64,000 nucleotides of DNA from CBDBLK01 sp965243145 (GCA_965243145.1 CBDEUB010000002.1:1550001-1614000); one strand, 5' to 3'. Numbered from the stretch's first letter, positions 6,658 through 15,603 are shown. Notes: generated by a model from the letters alone, not told the origin. Numbers and translations are program-made.

Positions 6658-8397
6658 CTAAATACCCCCGCTATATGTATAGGGAATTTGGTTGGTAGTG
6701 CAGAGAGTGCCCACCTTGGCGTAAATGTTATTTTCTCTTGCCGTTAAAGCGTCTGTAGTGAGGTCAATGGTGGCCGCTCCAATGGCCACGGTTCCACTGG
6801 CCACGGCCACACCCACACAGGCGGCATCAAGATGCAGGGAAACGCTTTGGCCGCCACTCACATGGTGCAAGCGAATGTTTGGAGTGTCGCTTGCGTAAGG
6901 TGTGGCACTTGGATCGGGATTCCTCAACTCCAAGGCAATCAACGATTCCGGCACAAAATTACAACTCCCATTATTGCAGGCATAAGTTACTTTATAGTTT
7001 CCTATGTTTAAAGGGGTGGTGCTGTCCTTGCCTGAAATCACATCGACTGGGTAGTTTGTTTGATACCAACTATCTATGTGATTTCCACCACTCTTTCCAT
7101 TCCCCAATTGTCCAATGTGTCCTAACCCCCAACACTTGACTCCACCGAAAGAGGTTAGAGCACAAGTGTGCGAATCTCCCAAACTGACTTCCACAATATT
7201 GGAAAGAGGCGTGGTACTGCCTTTCCCTGAAATTACATCGATGGGGTAATTTGTTCTGCAAGATGAACTATCGTAAATTTTTCCATCTCCCAGTTGTCCA
7301 TAACACCTTGAGGGATTTCCCCAACACTTGACTCCACCGAAAGAGGTTAGAGCACAAGTGTAACTATATCCCGAACTGACTTGCACAATATTGGAAAGGG
7401 GTGTAGTACTGTCTTTGCCTAGAACCACATTGGCAGTACTTGCACCAGTTGAAGCTCCCCAACATTTAACCCTACCGTAAGAAGTTAGAGCGCAGGTGTG
7501 ATTTTCTCTCGAACTAATTTGCACAATATTAGAAAGGGGGGTGGTGCCACCTTTCTCTGAAATTACATCAACGGGGTAGTTTGCTTTCCCTCCCCAACAT
7601 TTGACCCCACCGGAAGAAGTTAGGGCGCAGGTGTGTCCATTCCCCGAACTAATTTGCACAATATTAGAAAGATGGGTGGTGCTACCTTTTCCTGAAATAA
7701 CATCAACGGGATAACTTGTTCCATAGGGTGAGCTATCGTAAGCTTTTCCATCTCCCAGATGTCCGTAATACGATGCTCCCCCTCCCCAACACTTGACTCC
7801 ACCGGAAGAGGTTAGAGCGCAGGTGTGCGGATTACCCGAACTAATTTGCACAATATTAATAAGGGGGGCGGTACTACCTTTCCCTGAAATTACATCGACA
7901 GGGTAGTTTATACGGGAATCATAAATTTTCCCATCTCCTAGTTGCATATTATCCCGATACCACACTCCTCCCCAACACTTAACTCCACCAGAATAAGTTA
8001 GAGCGCAAGTGTGTGTATTCCCCGAACTAATTTGCACAATATTAGAAAGGGGGGTCGTGCTGCCTTTCCCTGAAATTAGATCGATGGAAACTCCTCTTTC
8101 CAGATGCCCCCAACATTTCACCCGACCGGAAGAAGTTAAAGCACAAGTGTGCGAATTTCGTGAACTGATTTGATTAGAAATATCTTTTTTAAGAAACAAA
8201 ACCTCATAGGCCGCAAAAGCAACTGAACAGGTGGAGATATTTCTATACCCATCTTCGGCCTTAGCGTAGACTGAAACAGCACCCACGGGTAGTGGATTGG
8301 TGGTAATTGTTGCGCTAGTACTAGAAGTAGCCACTGTTTCCGAAATGGCCTGCGTACAAGCAGAATCGGAAAAGAGTTGGACTTTACCACCGGCCAC
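6658..8397 (-). CDS. RCC1-repeat region, downstream part of a gene split by TGA
   Basis: This is the C-terminal part of a large surface protein. Seven copies of an RCC1-type repeat with the core HTCALTSSGGVKCWG are separated by about 50 residues, each linked by a segment like YPVDVISGKGSTTPLSNIVQISSG. They are flanked by Ig-like segments (VQLFSDSACTQAIS; VSLHLDAACVGVAVASG) of a type common in predatory-bacterium surface proteins. RCC1 repeats form beta-propellers used in binding. The first possible start is a GTG without a ribosome binding site. The frame is continuous with 8434-8970 upstream, interrupted only by TGA at 8434-8436, so this is most likely the back half of a nonsense-mutated gene. 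Confidence 0.75.
   Translation of the reverse strand: MAGGKVQLFSDSACTQAISETVATSSTSATITTNPLPVGAVSVYAKAEDGYRNISTCSVAFAAYEVLFLKKDISNQISSRNSHTCALTSSGRVKCWGHLERGVSIDLISGKGSTTPLSNIVQISSGNTHTCALTYSGGVKCWGGVWYRDNMQLGDGKIYDSRINYPVDVISGKGSTAPLINIVQISSGNPHTCALTSSGGVKCWGGGASYYGHLGDGKAYDSSPYGTSYPVDVISGKGSTTHLSNIVQISSGNGHTCALTSSGGVKCWGGKANYPVDVISEKGGTTPLSNIVQISSRENHTCALTSYGRVKCWGASTGASTANVVLGKDSTTPLSNIVQVSSGYSYTCALTSFGGVKCWGNPSRCYGQLGDGKIYDSSSCRTNYPIDVISGKGSTTPLSNIVEVSLGDSHTCALTSFGGVKCWGLGHIGQLGNGKSGGNHIDSWYQTNYPVDVISGKDSTTPLNIGNYKVTYACNNGSCNFVPESLIALELRNPDPSATPYASDTPNIRLHHVSGGQSVSLHLDAACVGVAVASGTVAIGAATIDLTTDALTARENNIYAKVGTLCTTNQIPYTYSGGI
7000..8170. repeat. seven tandem RCC1-coding repeats
   Basis: Imperfect tandem repeats of roughly 120-190 bp each encode the HTCALTSxGGVKCWG core. 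Nucleotide similarity is high in the core and in the ISGKGSTTPLSNIVQISSG linker and low between them. Repeat number could change by recombination. Confidence 0.8.
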
Positions 8398-8433
8398 AGT
8401 GGGAGAAACTTGAAAAGTCGGAGTGTTGTCAAT

Positions 8434-8970
8434 TCACGAGGCCCCCGATTGGGAGACGATAGAATTTACGGGTTTAGGCAAAACCTTTTTAGAGACAATA
8501 GAGCGTGGGCCTACATTGATGTTAAAAATATCTATCCAACTGGAGGCCAGATAATTAGTATTGCCGGCAAAACGGGCCTGGATGGTACACAGGCCTTGAG
8601 AAACGGGAGTGATGGCCCCAGTGGTGGAACTCACTCGACAATGATTGGTGGTGGCCCGATAGGTGATAGTTCCCTGGCCACTAGGTGGCCTTTGAATCGC
8701 TAGACTTTTCCCCCCAGCGGCCAGAGTTGGGTTGTTGCCGTAAGCACCGGAGTAAATTGTCGTATATTGATTTGACTTGCTTGATCGAAATCTTTGATAG
8801 GATGGGGAGGGAGAGGGAGAGCGGGGAGAATAGTTTTCTTCCGTTTCTGTAGTTCCTCCGATAGGGATTCTTTCCACTGAGGGCCTACAGGAAAGCAGCA
8901 CCTGACCTAAAAAGAGTGCCAAAAGAAGAGGCATAAAATGATTTATGTCGGGTAATTTGTTCTTTGCCAT
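8434..8970 (-). CDS. lipoprotein N-terminal part, upstream piece of the split RCC1 gene
   Basis: ATG 8970 begins MAKNKLPDINHFMPLLLALF followed by the lipobox VLLSC, a lipoprotein signal peptide. A Ser/Pro-rich linker (RSPSPSPS) and one Ig-like domain (residues about 60-160, with NYLASS and CTIQARFAGN) follow. The frame stops at TGA 8434-8436 after SQSGAS and then continues open, in the same frame, as IDNTPTFQVSPTVAGG into the RCC1-repeat part. One base change (for example CGA to TGA) would restore a protein of about 770 residues. A frame start ten codons upstream (9000) lacks support. Confidence 0.72.
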   Translation of the reverse strand: MAKNKLPDINHFMPLLLALFLGQVLLSCRPSVERIPIGGTTETEENYSPRSPSPSPSYQRFRSSKSNQYTTIYSGAYGNNPTLAAGGKSLAIQRPPSGQGTITYRATTNHCRVSSTTGAITPVSQGLCTIQARFAGNTNYLASSWIDIFNINVGPRSIVSKKVLPKPVNSIVSQSGAS

Positions 8971-9069
8971 ATCTTTTCCCTGTTCGGTACTTAATGCCAA
9001 AATGTGAGTATAGGGAATCGCTTGATTGAATTTTTTATAGCGGTGGCCAAAGTTGTAACTGTTTTTTAT

Positions 9070-10875
9070 TTAATATGCGAGTCTAATTTTTACACCCAAA
9101 ACCGTATTCCCTTTAACAGGGGATTTTGAATTTTTGAAATAGATATTGTGCTCAACAGATACTCCCAAATAAGGGAAGTCATACCCAATACCTACGGGAA
9201 TACTCATAGTTTGAAATCTCCTTATTTCGTGAAATCCACCTGACAGCGTTTCACTTTTTACCCGTGCAAAACCTATGCCAATATTGCCATAAGGCCCCGT
9301 GATGGGTAGTAGTTTTGGGGTAGCATCCATAACATTTTGGTAAACCTCTTCGGCACCAGGATAATATTTAAACAAAACTTCTGCTTTGAACAATTTAGAA
9401 ACAATTGGAGACTTGTCGGAATATTCCGCCCCAACTCCGTATAAGTTGTTTTCAAATTCTTCCTTATCTCCATGCTCCCCTACCGAACCACGGGCCTCAA
9501 TTCCAAAAATGCGCCCATTTGGGGTTATCAGTATGGGGTTGTAATAAATTGAAATGTATCCCGCGTTATTGGTTCCTTTTGCAAACATTACACCAAAATA
9601 TTGGAATAATTTTTTAATATTAAGGCCAAGGTTCGTAACTTCAGAGGCCACTTCTTCGGCCTTCTCAAATGGGAAAAGTAACGGATTGAAAATTTTTTCC
9701 AAGTTGCCCTCACTTCCCTTTTCAAGAACAACGGAAAGATTTTTAGTTTCCCCGCCTTTTAGAGAAATCGTTTGATTATAGGGAAGGTGGCCGTCTTTGG
9801 TCACCTCAATTTCGTATTCAAGGTTAGGGGTGATTTTCTTATTTTGCAACTCATTGCGTGAAATGGGATCACCATTTAAAAGTGCCTCAGCACCAACGGG
9901 GATATTGGCCCTAAGGTAGGATGACCTATAGTCTAGTTCTATTTCTTGGGCCTTTTTTTCTCCCGTTCCCAACTCCGTGTTAAAAGTCATCAAATGAGTT
10001 TCAGCATGGGAGATTTCCACTTTGTGAGAAATTCCGGCCTCCAACTCGACAAAAGCAGTGGGGCTTAGGCCCACACGCTTTCCGTTGATCACCACATTGG
10101 CACTATGGGGAACTGTCACGATTTTCAATTTCCCAAGGCCGCGCACTAGCTTTTCTCTAATGCTCTCCACCTTGCTAGGAATGATGATAATATCTTTTGT
10201 AATGCGATTGTAATTTGTCATCACCAATTCCAGCGTGTGCTTGCCGGAAGACAGTTGACCGACGATGCGCAAGGGGGAGCGTCCCCAGGGTTCCCCGTCC
10301 ACATAAACCGATGCACCTTCTGGTTCTGTGACAATTTCTAAGGTTCCCTTGAGTTTATCTTTTTGGGAACCCTGAACCGAAAAAACGGTTTTCTTTTTTT
10401 CAAAGTTGATTTTGTGCAAGCGTTGCCGCTCTTTGGCAATCTCTTCACGGGGATACTTGAACAGCACCCAAACATTAAATGTATTATTGGGCATTTTCTT
10501 TAAATATTTTTCTTCTTGAGTGAAGCGAATAATGCGCACATCTTTGCTCAACTCTTGAAAAGTTTTGGTGTATTCAGTGTTTTTTAAAGTCTCGGTAGAT
10601 TGGTGCGAAATGCGGGTGAGAATACCGAAATTTTCCCGAATCACCTGATGGTAGGCATCTCTAGTGGCCAACTCAATGCCCAGCTTTTCAGTTTTGGCAT
10701 CGGTAGCGCGCCCAATGTAGTAACGAAATTGAGGGGTGCGAGGGGGTTTATCTATCCACTTTGGCCTTTCGCCAAATGCGTGAGGTATGGCAAAAAAAAA
10801 ACTGTGCCGAGAAAACTTATTTGAGGAAGTAAATTCAATTTGCTTACTCGCTTGCTGTATCCCTCTTTTCTTCAA
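9070..10875 (-). CDS. exported PEGA-domain protein with LPP20-like N-terminus and barrel-like C-terminus
   Basis: The protein has about 600 residues. An N-terminal LPP20-like region (PKWIDKPPRTPQFRYYIGRA) resembles that of its upstream neighbour. Two PEGA domains follow (about 203-255, GTLEIVTEPEGASVYVDGEP; about 267-320, GKLKIVTVPHSANVVINGKR), then a third related repeat and a C-terminal region of alternating strands ending in LGVKIRLAY, as in outer-membrane proteins. The only in-frame start is TTG 10875, inside the preceding gene and without a ribosome binding site. A far better signal peptide (LLPQISFLGTVFFF) lies in the +1 frame just before a run of 10 T; one extra T would join it to the body. 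The real start is therefore probably the TTG near 10838. Confidence 0.68.
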   Translation of the reverse strand: MKKRGIQQASKQIEFTSSNKFSRHSFFFAIPHAFGERPKWIDKPPRTPQFRYYIGRATDAKTEKLGIELATRDAYHQVIRENFGILTRISHQSTETLKNTEYTKTFQELSKDVRIIRFTQEEKYLKKMPNNTFNVWVLFKYPREEIAKERQRLHKINFEKKKTVFSVQGSQKDKLKGTLEIVTEPEGASVYVDGEPWGRSPLRIVGQLSSGKHTLELVMTNYNRITKDIIIIPSKVESIREKLVRGLGKLKIVTVPHSANVVINGKRVGLSPTAFVELEAGISHKVEISHAETHLMTFNTELGTGEKKAQEIELDYRSSYLRANIPVGAEALLNGDPISRNELQNKKITPNLEYEIEVTKDGHLPYNQTISLKGGETKNLSVVLEKGSEGNLEKIFNPLLFPFEKAEEVASEVTNLGLNIKKLFQYFGVMFAKGTNNAGYISIYYNPILITPNGRIFGIEARGSVGEHGDKEEFENNLYGVGAEYSDKSPIVSKLFKAEVLFKYYPGAEEVYQNVMDATPKLLPITGPYGNIGIGFARVKSETLSGGFHEIRRFQTMSIPVGIGYDFPYLGVSVEHNIYFKNSKSPVKGNTVLGVKIRLAY

Positions 10876-11437
10876 AAAAGTTAATTTGCTTCTTTGCTAT
10901 GGCCTCTTTCAATTTGGGATTGGCACGAGTAATTTTGTTGAGTATGTTATTTTTTGTTTTGCGAAATTCCGCCTCACTGATGCGCCCTAAAATAAAGCAA
11001 GAGATTCTTTGATCATAGTTGATCAATGCGTATTTTTCCCAATAGGAAGAAGTAAAGCGCAATCCACTAATCACCCCTTGATAACGAGCGGATCGGGAAT
11101 TGGTAAGGATAATTTCAGCATCGGCACGGATCGAATCTTGGGCCGAATCCAGCGCACCCTTGAGTTCTTCTTGAATTTCAGTAATAACCGCCTCCTTGGC
11201 ATTGAGTTTTGCCAAATCAATGCAGCCATTGGCCCGTTCGTCGCCACGGACGGCGTAGGTTCCTTTGAAAAAGATATTTTTATCTTCCTTCCAGGATAGT
11301 TTATCCGAATCCACCCAGTCTGGTTTGTTCGGTGTTGAAGTATCAAGGATGGTTTTTCCAATAGGCCTTGAAGAACAAGAAGAAACTGCTACTAACAGAA
11401 TCAAAGCGGAAATAGTTAAACAAATTCCATTTTTCAT
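10844..11437 (-). CDS. lipoprotein, LPP20-like
   Basis: This is a 197-residue lipoprotein. Its signal peptide MKNGICLTISALILLVAVSS is followed by the lipobox Cys at residue 21. The mature part begins with PDWVDSDKLSWKEDKNIFF, and the YAVRGDERA...AKLNAKEAVITEI helix is typical of LPP20-type domains. It precedes and overlaps the PEGA-domain gene, so the two are probably translated together and work at the outer membrane. Function is unknown. Confidence 0.72.
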   Translation of the reverse strand: MKNGICLTISALILLVAVSSCSSRPIGKTILDTSTPNKPDWVDSDKLSWKEDKNIFFKGTYAVRGDERANGCIDLAKLNAKEAVITEIQEELKGALDSAQDSIRADAEIILTNSRSARYQGVISGLRFTSSYWEKYALINYDQRISCFILGRISEAEFRKTKNNILNKITRANPKLKEAIAKKQINFFEEKRDTASE

Positions 11438-11753
11438 AAATTCCTCAAATGGTAAAAGTTCACAATACTTTAATTATTCACAATTCTGAATCCAGGGAAA
11501 TTAAGCAAATTTTACCCAGTAAGGAGGTTTGATTTTGGCCATCCGGGGCGGGTATCGTGGCCCTTGCTGCTGGAATTTCGGTAAAGTGCTTCTTCTGATA
11601 TAGTAAATTACATATTAACAGCACTATTGCTAAGCGGGGGTAGTGGTACTTTTTTTAGAATTTTTGAAAAGTTTAGAAAGGCAAAATAATAGATTTTTTA
11701 GGAAGATAAAAACATGGCAAAAATAAAATGCAAAACAGAAGAGACTGAACTTG

Positions 11754-11885
11754 ATGGATATTAGACACCAAGATCATGAGGCGGCCTTGCAAGCAATTCA
11801 AGAGACACTAAAAGAAATGGGTTCAGAAGGTATTAAAGAATTTGTAGAAACAACAGCAAGGAAGCATAAGGGCCAAGACCTTTGA
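11754..11885 (+). CDS. small hypothetical protein (43 aa)
   Basis: The 43-codon frame begins MDIRHQDHEAALQAI and ends KHKGQDL, amphipathic helical in character. It overlaps a 16-codon frame (ATG 11714, MAKIKCKTEETELDGY, stop 11762-11764) in the other phase. Together they could be a single frameshifted small protein. The second frame has a weak GAAGAG ribosome binding site. I do not recognise either. Confidence 0.35.
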   Translation: MDIRHQDHEAALQAIQETLKEMGSEGIKEFVETTARKHKGQDL

Positions 11886-11900
11886 AAGTGGCTTCCAGTT

Positions 11901-12974
11901 TCACTTTCTTGAAAATCTCCTAAACGCTTTGATTATCTCATATCCCAAAAAGGCAAATATTACTTTTTGAAAAACTTTTACCATCGCAATTCCCGTACTT
12001 TTTTCGCAAGCATTACATAGTTGAGCAACATTAAAGAGAGGGTCAAAAAAATTCCAGAAAATATTGTACCCATCAATAGATTGAGCACAAGGAATGTAAT
12101 ATTTAATAATTGCTGAAAAAATGCCATTAGCGAAAAATAGCCAAAGCAAGGGCCTTAACCAAGAAAAGCCATAATTGGAAATATATTTTTCAACACAAAG
12201 AATAAATTTATCTGAATATGCGCTGTACAAACCTTTTTTTGCCAATATCTTTCTTTCACATTCCATAATTTCTCTTATAAAAATACTTTCTAAAACCTTG
12301 TCTGCATCTTTAATTGCTCTTTTTTTGAGTTCGAGAAATAATTTTTTATGCTTTTCTGGAAAGAGGCCTTTTTTGTCGATTTTTTGATTATGGTCAAATT
12401 GAAAAGACATATTCTCTGGTATTTCACCTAGATTGTCTATCTCATTCTTCTCTAAAAAAAACAATTTGTAGAAATTTTTTTCAGAAAGATGAAAAATCAT
12501 ACCTTTTATTTTGTTATTACTTAATACAATGTCTGTTACATGATTTTTGTCTGATGACTCTGTAAAAAATAATGGACGATTGATTTTATTTTCAATGAAC
12601 TTAAAAACTTTACTATGAAAAAAAATATCTATATGTTGTTCTGAGGGTTCCCTTGTATTAGAAATATCTATTTCAATCGAGCCTGGCGAGAATTTGATTT
12701 CGTTTTTCTTGAAAGTAATTTCTCTATAATACACATCAAACGCAATAGGTTCCATTTCAAAAATAAGTTCGAGATTTTTAATTTCTATTTTAAAAAAACC
12801 TTCTGGTTCTTTTAAAACTAATACTATATTATTATCTAAATTATGCTCTTTAATTCTTTCTTTTACATTCTTGTGTATAGTATTTAAGTCATGAACCCCA
12901 TCAGGGGGATTAATTAATTTTGATATTTTATTTAAACTCTCTTTTCTTTTAGGTTTTTTAGAAAAAAAATTCAT
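11901..12974 (-). CDS. AT-rich membrane protein with C-terminal transmembrane pair
   Basis: This is a 357-residue protein of which the first ~270 residues are soluble and charged. The C-terminal part carries SNYGFSWLRPLLWLFF, a second hydrophobic helix (VKVFQKVIFAFLGYEII) and a basic end (KAFRRFSRK). That layout recalls the C-terminal channel-like module attached to some pentapeptide-repeat proteins (from memory of the families). There are no pentapeptide repeats here. The gene is about 27% GC and has only about two GGCC sites, so it looks like foreign cargo. Candidate membrane-active effector; function not proven. Confidence 0.55.
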   Translation of the reverse strand: MNFFSKKPKRKESLNKISKLINPPDGVHDLNTIHKNVKERIKEHNLDNNIVLVLKEPEGFFKIEIKNLELIFEMEPIAFDVYYREITFKKNEIKFSPGSIEIDISNTREPSEQHIDIFFHSKVFKFIENKINRPLFFTESSDKNHVTDIVLSNNKIKGMIFHLSEKNFYKLFFLEKNEIDNLGEIPENMSFQFDHNQKIDKKGLFPEKHKKLFLELKKRAIKDADKVLESIFIREIMECERKILAKKGLYSAYSDKFILCVEKYISNYGFSWLRPLLWLFFANGIFSAIIKYYIPCAQSIDGYNIFWNFFDPLFNVAQLCNACEKSTGIAMVKVFQKVIFAFLGYEIIKAFRRFSRK

Positions 12975-13118
12975 TTACTTTATTGTCCTTGGATTGAATA
13001 TCCCAAGATTTGCCTTAGGGAAATTCACTTCCGCTTTTTTTGTTTTCGCAAGCTGGTTTATGACTGCTATCTGTCCTTAATCTTCAAGGATTAGGTATTT
13101 CATAACTTTAGTTTGATC

Positions 13119-13769
13119 TTAAAACACCTTCGGCACAAAAGATTTATCGTTGATCATACTGGCGGAATCGCCGGCCACACTGATGACAAAAAGTCCCTGT
13201 TCTAGGGCGTACTCAGCGGCATCTTGCCCCACTTCTTGGTTTGTTTTTGGGTCGGTGTCTTTTTTGGATTCGAGGAAGGCCACCCCTCCGTAGATTTTTT
13301 TACCTTTGTATTCGGGGAAGTGCTCTCCTATTTTTAAGAGCGTTTTTTCAATAAATCTTTTTACTTTGTTGATAGACAGGGTTGTTTTGGTCTCAATGAA
13401 AAAGATTTCCTCTCCGTTGACTGCTATGACATCAATCTCCCATTTTTTCTTGCCCTCGTCTGTTATGTTGGAGTAAATGCGGTGAACGGTGATGCCACGG
13501 TCTTTTAAAAGGCGGCCCAGGTTTGCCCTGGTGATGGTTTCGACAAAATCACCCCTTTCATTGGCAATACGGCCCTCGATGAAATCTTTTGATTCTTTTC
13601 GCCATTTTTTAGTGTCTTCGGCGTTTTTTTCGATGGCCTCAGTGGCCTTCTCAATGGCCTTGGCATTTGCCTCCGTTAGGGCCTGAGTTCTTTCAAGATT
13701 CTTCTGCATAATCTTGAAATTCTCTTGAATCTCGGCCCTGTCTCTTTCTTTTTGATCGCTGCTGCTCAT
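13119..13769 (-). CDS. coiled coil plus PD-(D/E)XK nuclease-like protein
   Basis: This is a 216-residue protein. Residues 1-75 form a long charged coiled coil. The C-terminal part holds a restriction-endonuclease-like core: WEIDVIAVNGEEIFFIETKTT gives the D-(x)n-E-x-K signature (about residues 110-130). ATG 13769 is preceded by GGAGAGG. Such proteins are common in genomic islands and are usually uncharacterised. GGCC density is intermediate. Confidence 0.65.
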   Translation of the reverse strand: MSSSDQKERDRAEIQENFKIMQKNLERTQALTEANAKAIEKATEAIEKNAEDTKKWRKESKDFIEGRIANERGDFVETITRANLGRLLKDRGITVHRIYSNITDEGKKKWEIDVIAVNGEEIFFIETKTTLSINKVKRFIEKTLLKIGEHFPEYKGKKIYGGVAFLESKKDTDPKTNQEVGQDAAEYALEQGLFVISVAGDSASMINDKSFVPKVF

Positions 13770-14129
13770 ATCGTTTTCCTCTCCAAGGGCCTCTATCTGC
13801 CCTAAAGGGCATTACTATCGCATTTTTGCCTAAAAAGCAAAGTTAAAAGGCCTTTTTCTGTTCGATATTATCCTAAATGATTCAAGAGGTCAAGAAATGG
13901 GCATCTCGGGTCGGCCTTGAAATTCTCCCGCATTTCCCCGTTTTTGGGGGCCTTGAAAAAAAGGGGCCTCTATAAATACGCAAAAATAGCACCTGGCCGT
14001 GACACCGCTTCCGAAAAATGCACCTCAAACCCCTAAAATGATAGCGTTTTCATTGGGGCCAAGTGTGACATTCGGCCCTTTTAAATCGGTAGTGCATTTG
14101 GGGCCAAATTTGTGCCGAAACACTCGCTT
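13770..14129. other. intergenic, nothing recognised
   Basis: This is 360 bp without a coding frame. It holds several GGCC sites, including AAAAGGCCTTTTT, which could form part of a small terminator. Confidence 0.4.
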
Positions 14130-14363
14130 TTATAAATCTTCGTAGCGCAAATGAGTGCCGTTTAACCACTTACCAGGATTAGGCCCAAAAGTGGGCAAGG
14201 GTGGGCCACCGGATTGCACTTTTTCGAGAAGAAGCATAAAGGTGGCATCGTGGAGTTCAAAAAACTTTTTCCTCGTCCAGTCTGGCCCCCAAGTGAGTAT
14301 GGCGGCCACAATAGCGCCGTGGAAAAAGAGTCGCGGAAAAATGTTAATAATAAGGCAATACAT
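14130..14363 (-). CDS. small hypothetical protein (77 aa)
   Basis: ATG 14363 is preceded by an AAGGGGG ribosome binding site. The N-terminus is hydrophobic (LIINIFPRLFFHGAIVAAIL) and the end is GKWLNGTHLRYEDL. It is not recognised. It may be a remnant. Confidence 0.4.
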   Translation of the reverse strand: MYCLIINIFPRLFFHGAIVAAILTWGPDWTRKKFFELHDATFMLLLEKVQSGGPPLPTFGPNPGKWLNGTHLRYEDL

Positions 14364-14477
14364 CGCTTTCCCCCTTGGTTCGTGGTGTGACTATAAACCC
14401 ATGTAACCGTACTCTCCCACCAAAGGCCAGTCCTCGATTTCATTGCTCTAAGGCCTAATGGGGCGAGAGGAAGGGCC

Positions 14478-14580
14478 TAGGCCTCCCTCGCCCTCCTGAG
14501 ATGGTTTTTAATCGAAGTCCTGCCCAGACCAAAGTGCTGGCCCAGTTCTTCAATGGTGAGGCCGCAAAGCCGCTTGTTGA
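14478..14580 (-). pseudogene. truncated HTH remnant, duplicate of 15625-15849
   Basis: The minus strand reads CGLTIEELGQHFGLGRTSIK then NHLRRAREA-stop, closely matching the HTH part of the gene at 15625-15849 (EGLTVEQLGQHFGLRRTAIK). The stop is at 14478-14480. Upstream of the match no native start is visible, so this is a fragment. With the intact copy it brackets the Rpn-family gene. Confidence 0.7.
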
Positions 14581-14603
14581 AAGGCCAAAAAATGCCCGAA
14601 TAC

Positions 14604-14633
14604 TTGACAAAACAACTGAATGGGCCTTATTGT
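14604..14633 (+). promoter_or_regulatory. promoter of the Rpn-family gene
   Basis: TTGACA (14604-14609) and TATTGT (14628-14633) are separated by 18 bp, about 35 nt upstream of the start at 14668. Confidence 0.6.
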
Positions 14634-14667
14634 TGTGAATGGCCCAATTTTAGGGGGATAAAAAGCG

Positions 14668-15603
14668 ATGGAAGAAAAAGACCTATTGGAAAAAATCGTC
14701 GAATTTTTGGAGCGGATGAAGTTTTTAAGACTTACCGACGACATTACTTTCAAGACATATTTCACGCAAAATGAGAAACTTTTAAGGTCTTTGCTGGAGC
14801 ATTTTCTGCCCTTGCCTCCAGATAGCGAAGTTCTTCGTGTTGATCATCTCAACACTGAACTTACGCCGGAGGAAGCAAAGGAACCTGGAAAAACTTATCA
14901 TCTCGACCTCATTGTGAAATTTACAAGAAGGCCAAAGTCTTCGGATATTGAACCCAAAATTGAAATCGTTAATGTCGAAATGCAAACTACTGCTGAACCC
15001 TATTACCCAGACAGGATTTTAACCTATTCAAGCAAACTTATTTCAAGACAACTTAAAAAGGGTGATGAATATGAAGTCTTACTTCCCGTTTATTCGCTCA
15101 CTTTTTCCACTGAAAATCTCGAAATATTGAGAGAAGTAAAAGACGAATATGTTCACCATTTTTTACTCATGCGTAGCAAACGACCAAATGTAGTTATGAC
15201 CAATAAAATGGCGTTTACGATTGTGGAACTGAACAAATTTCGCAAAAAAACAAATCAACTGGAAAATACCCAAGACTATTGGAGTTACCTCTTGAGGAAC
15301 TCGGAAAATTTGCAAATTGATGACTGTAATATCTTTCTAAAAAAAGGGGGAAAAATGGCAGAAGCATTAAAACACCTGTGGAATCTTTCAGAGGATGAAA
15401 AGTTACGGGAACGGCAATTTCAAGAAGAAAAACGGGAAAGAGACAAGATTTCGCGGGAGTCTTGGATTCGCCGAGAAGGCCTAAAAGAAGGCATAAGGCA
15501 AGTGGCCCAGAATATGCTGGCCGCCGGTTCTGAACCTGAGTTTGTCGCCAAGGCGACAGGCATGGCCATCAAGGAAGTCCGCAAATTAGCAAAACAGGCC
15601 TAA
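14668..15603 (+). CDS. Rpn-family recombination-promoting nuclease / PD-(D/E)XK transposase-like
   Basis: This is a 311-residue protein. TDDITFKTYF near the N-terminus, the YHLDLIVKFTRR strand (D of the nuclease core) and IVNVEMQT (E-x-Q in place of E-x-K) form the PDDEXK_2 core. The second half is helical and highly charged, ending EGIRQVAQNMLAAGSEPEFV, as in Rpn proteins. Rpn proteins promote RecA-independent recombination and several act as toxins or defence proteins. ATG 14668 follows AGGGGG. It is flanked on both sides by related HTH sequences. Confidence 0.82.
   Translation: MEEKDLLEKIVEFLERMKFLRLTDDITFKTYFTQNEKLLRSLLEHFLPLPPDSEVLRVDHLNTELTPEEAKEPGKTYHLDLIVKFTRRPKSSDIEPKIEIVNVEMQTTAEPYYPDRILTYSSKLISRQLKKGDEYEVLLPVYSLTFSTENLEILREVKDEYVHHFLLMRSKRPNVVMTNKMAFTIVELNKFRKKTNQLENTQDYWSYLLRNSENLQIDDCNIFLKKGGKMAEALKHLWNLSEDEKLRERQFQEEKRERDKISRESWIRREGLKEGIRQVAQNMLAAGSEPEFVAKATGMAIKEVRKLAKQA

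Noticed and set aside
14162..14443. A 93-residue reverse frame overlapping 14130-14363
   Set aside because: Different phase, weaker ribosome binding site than ATG 14363; only one can be real.
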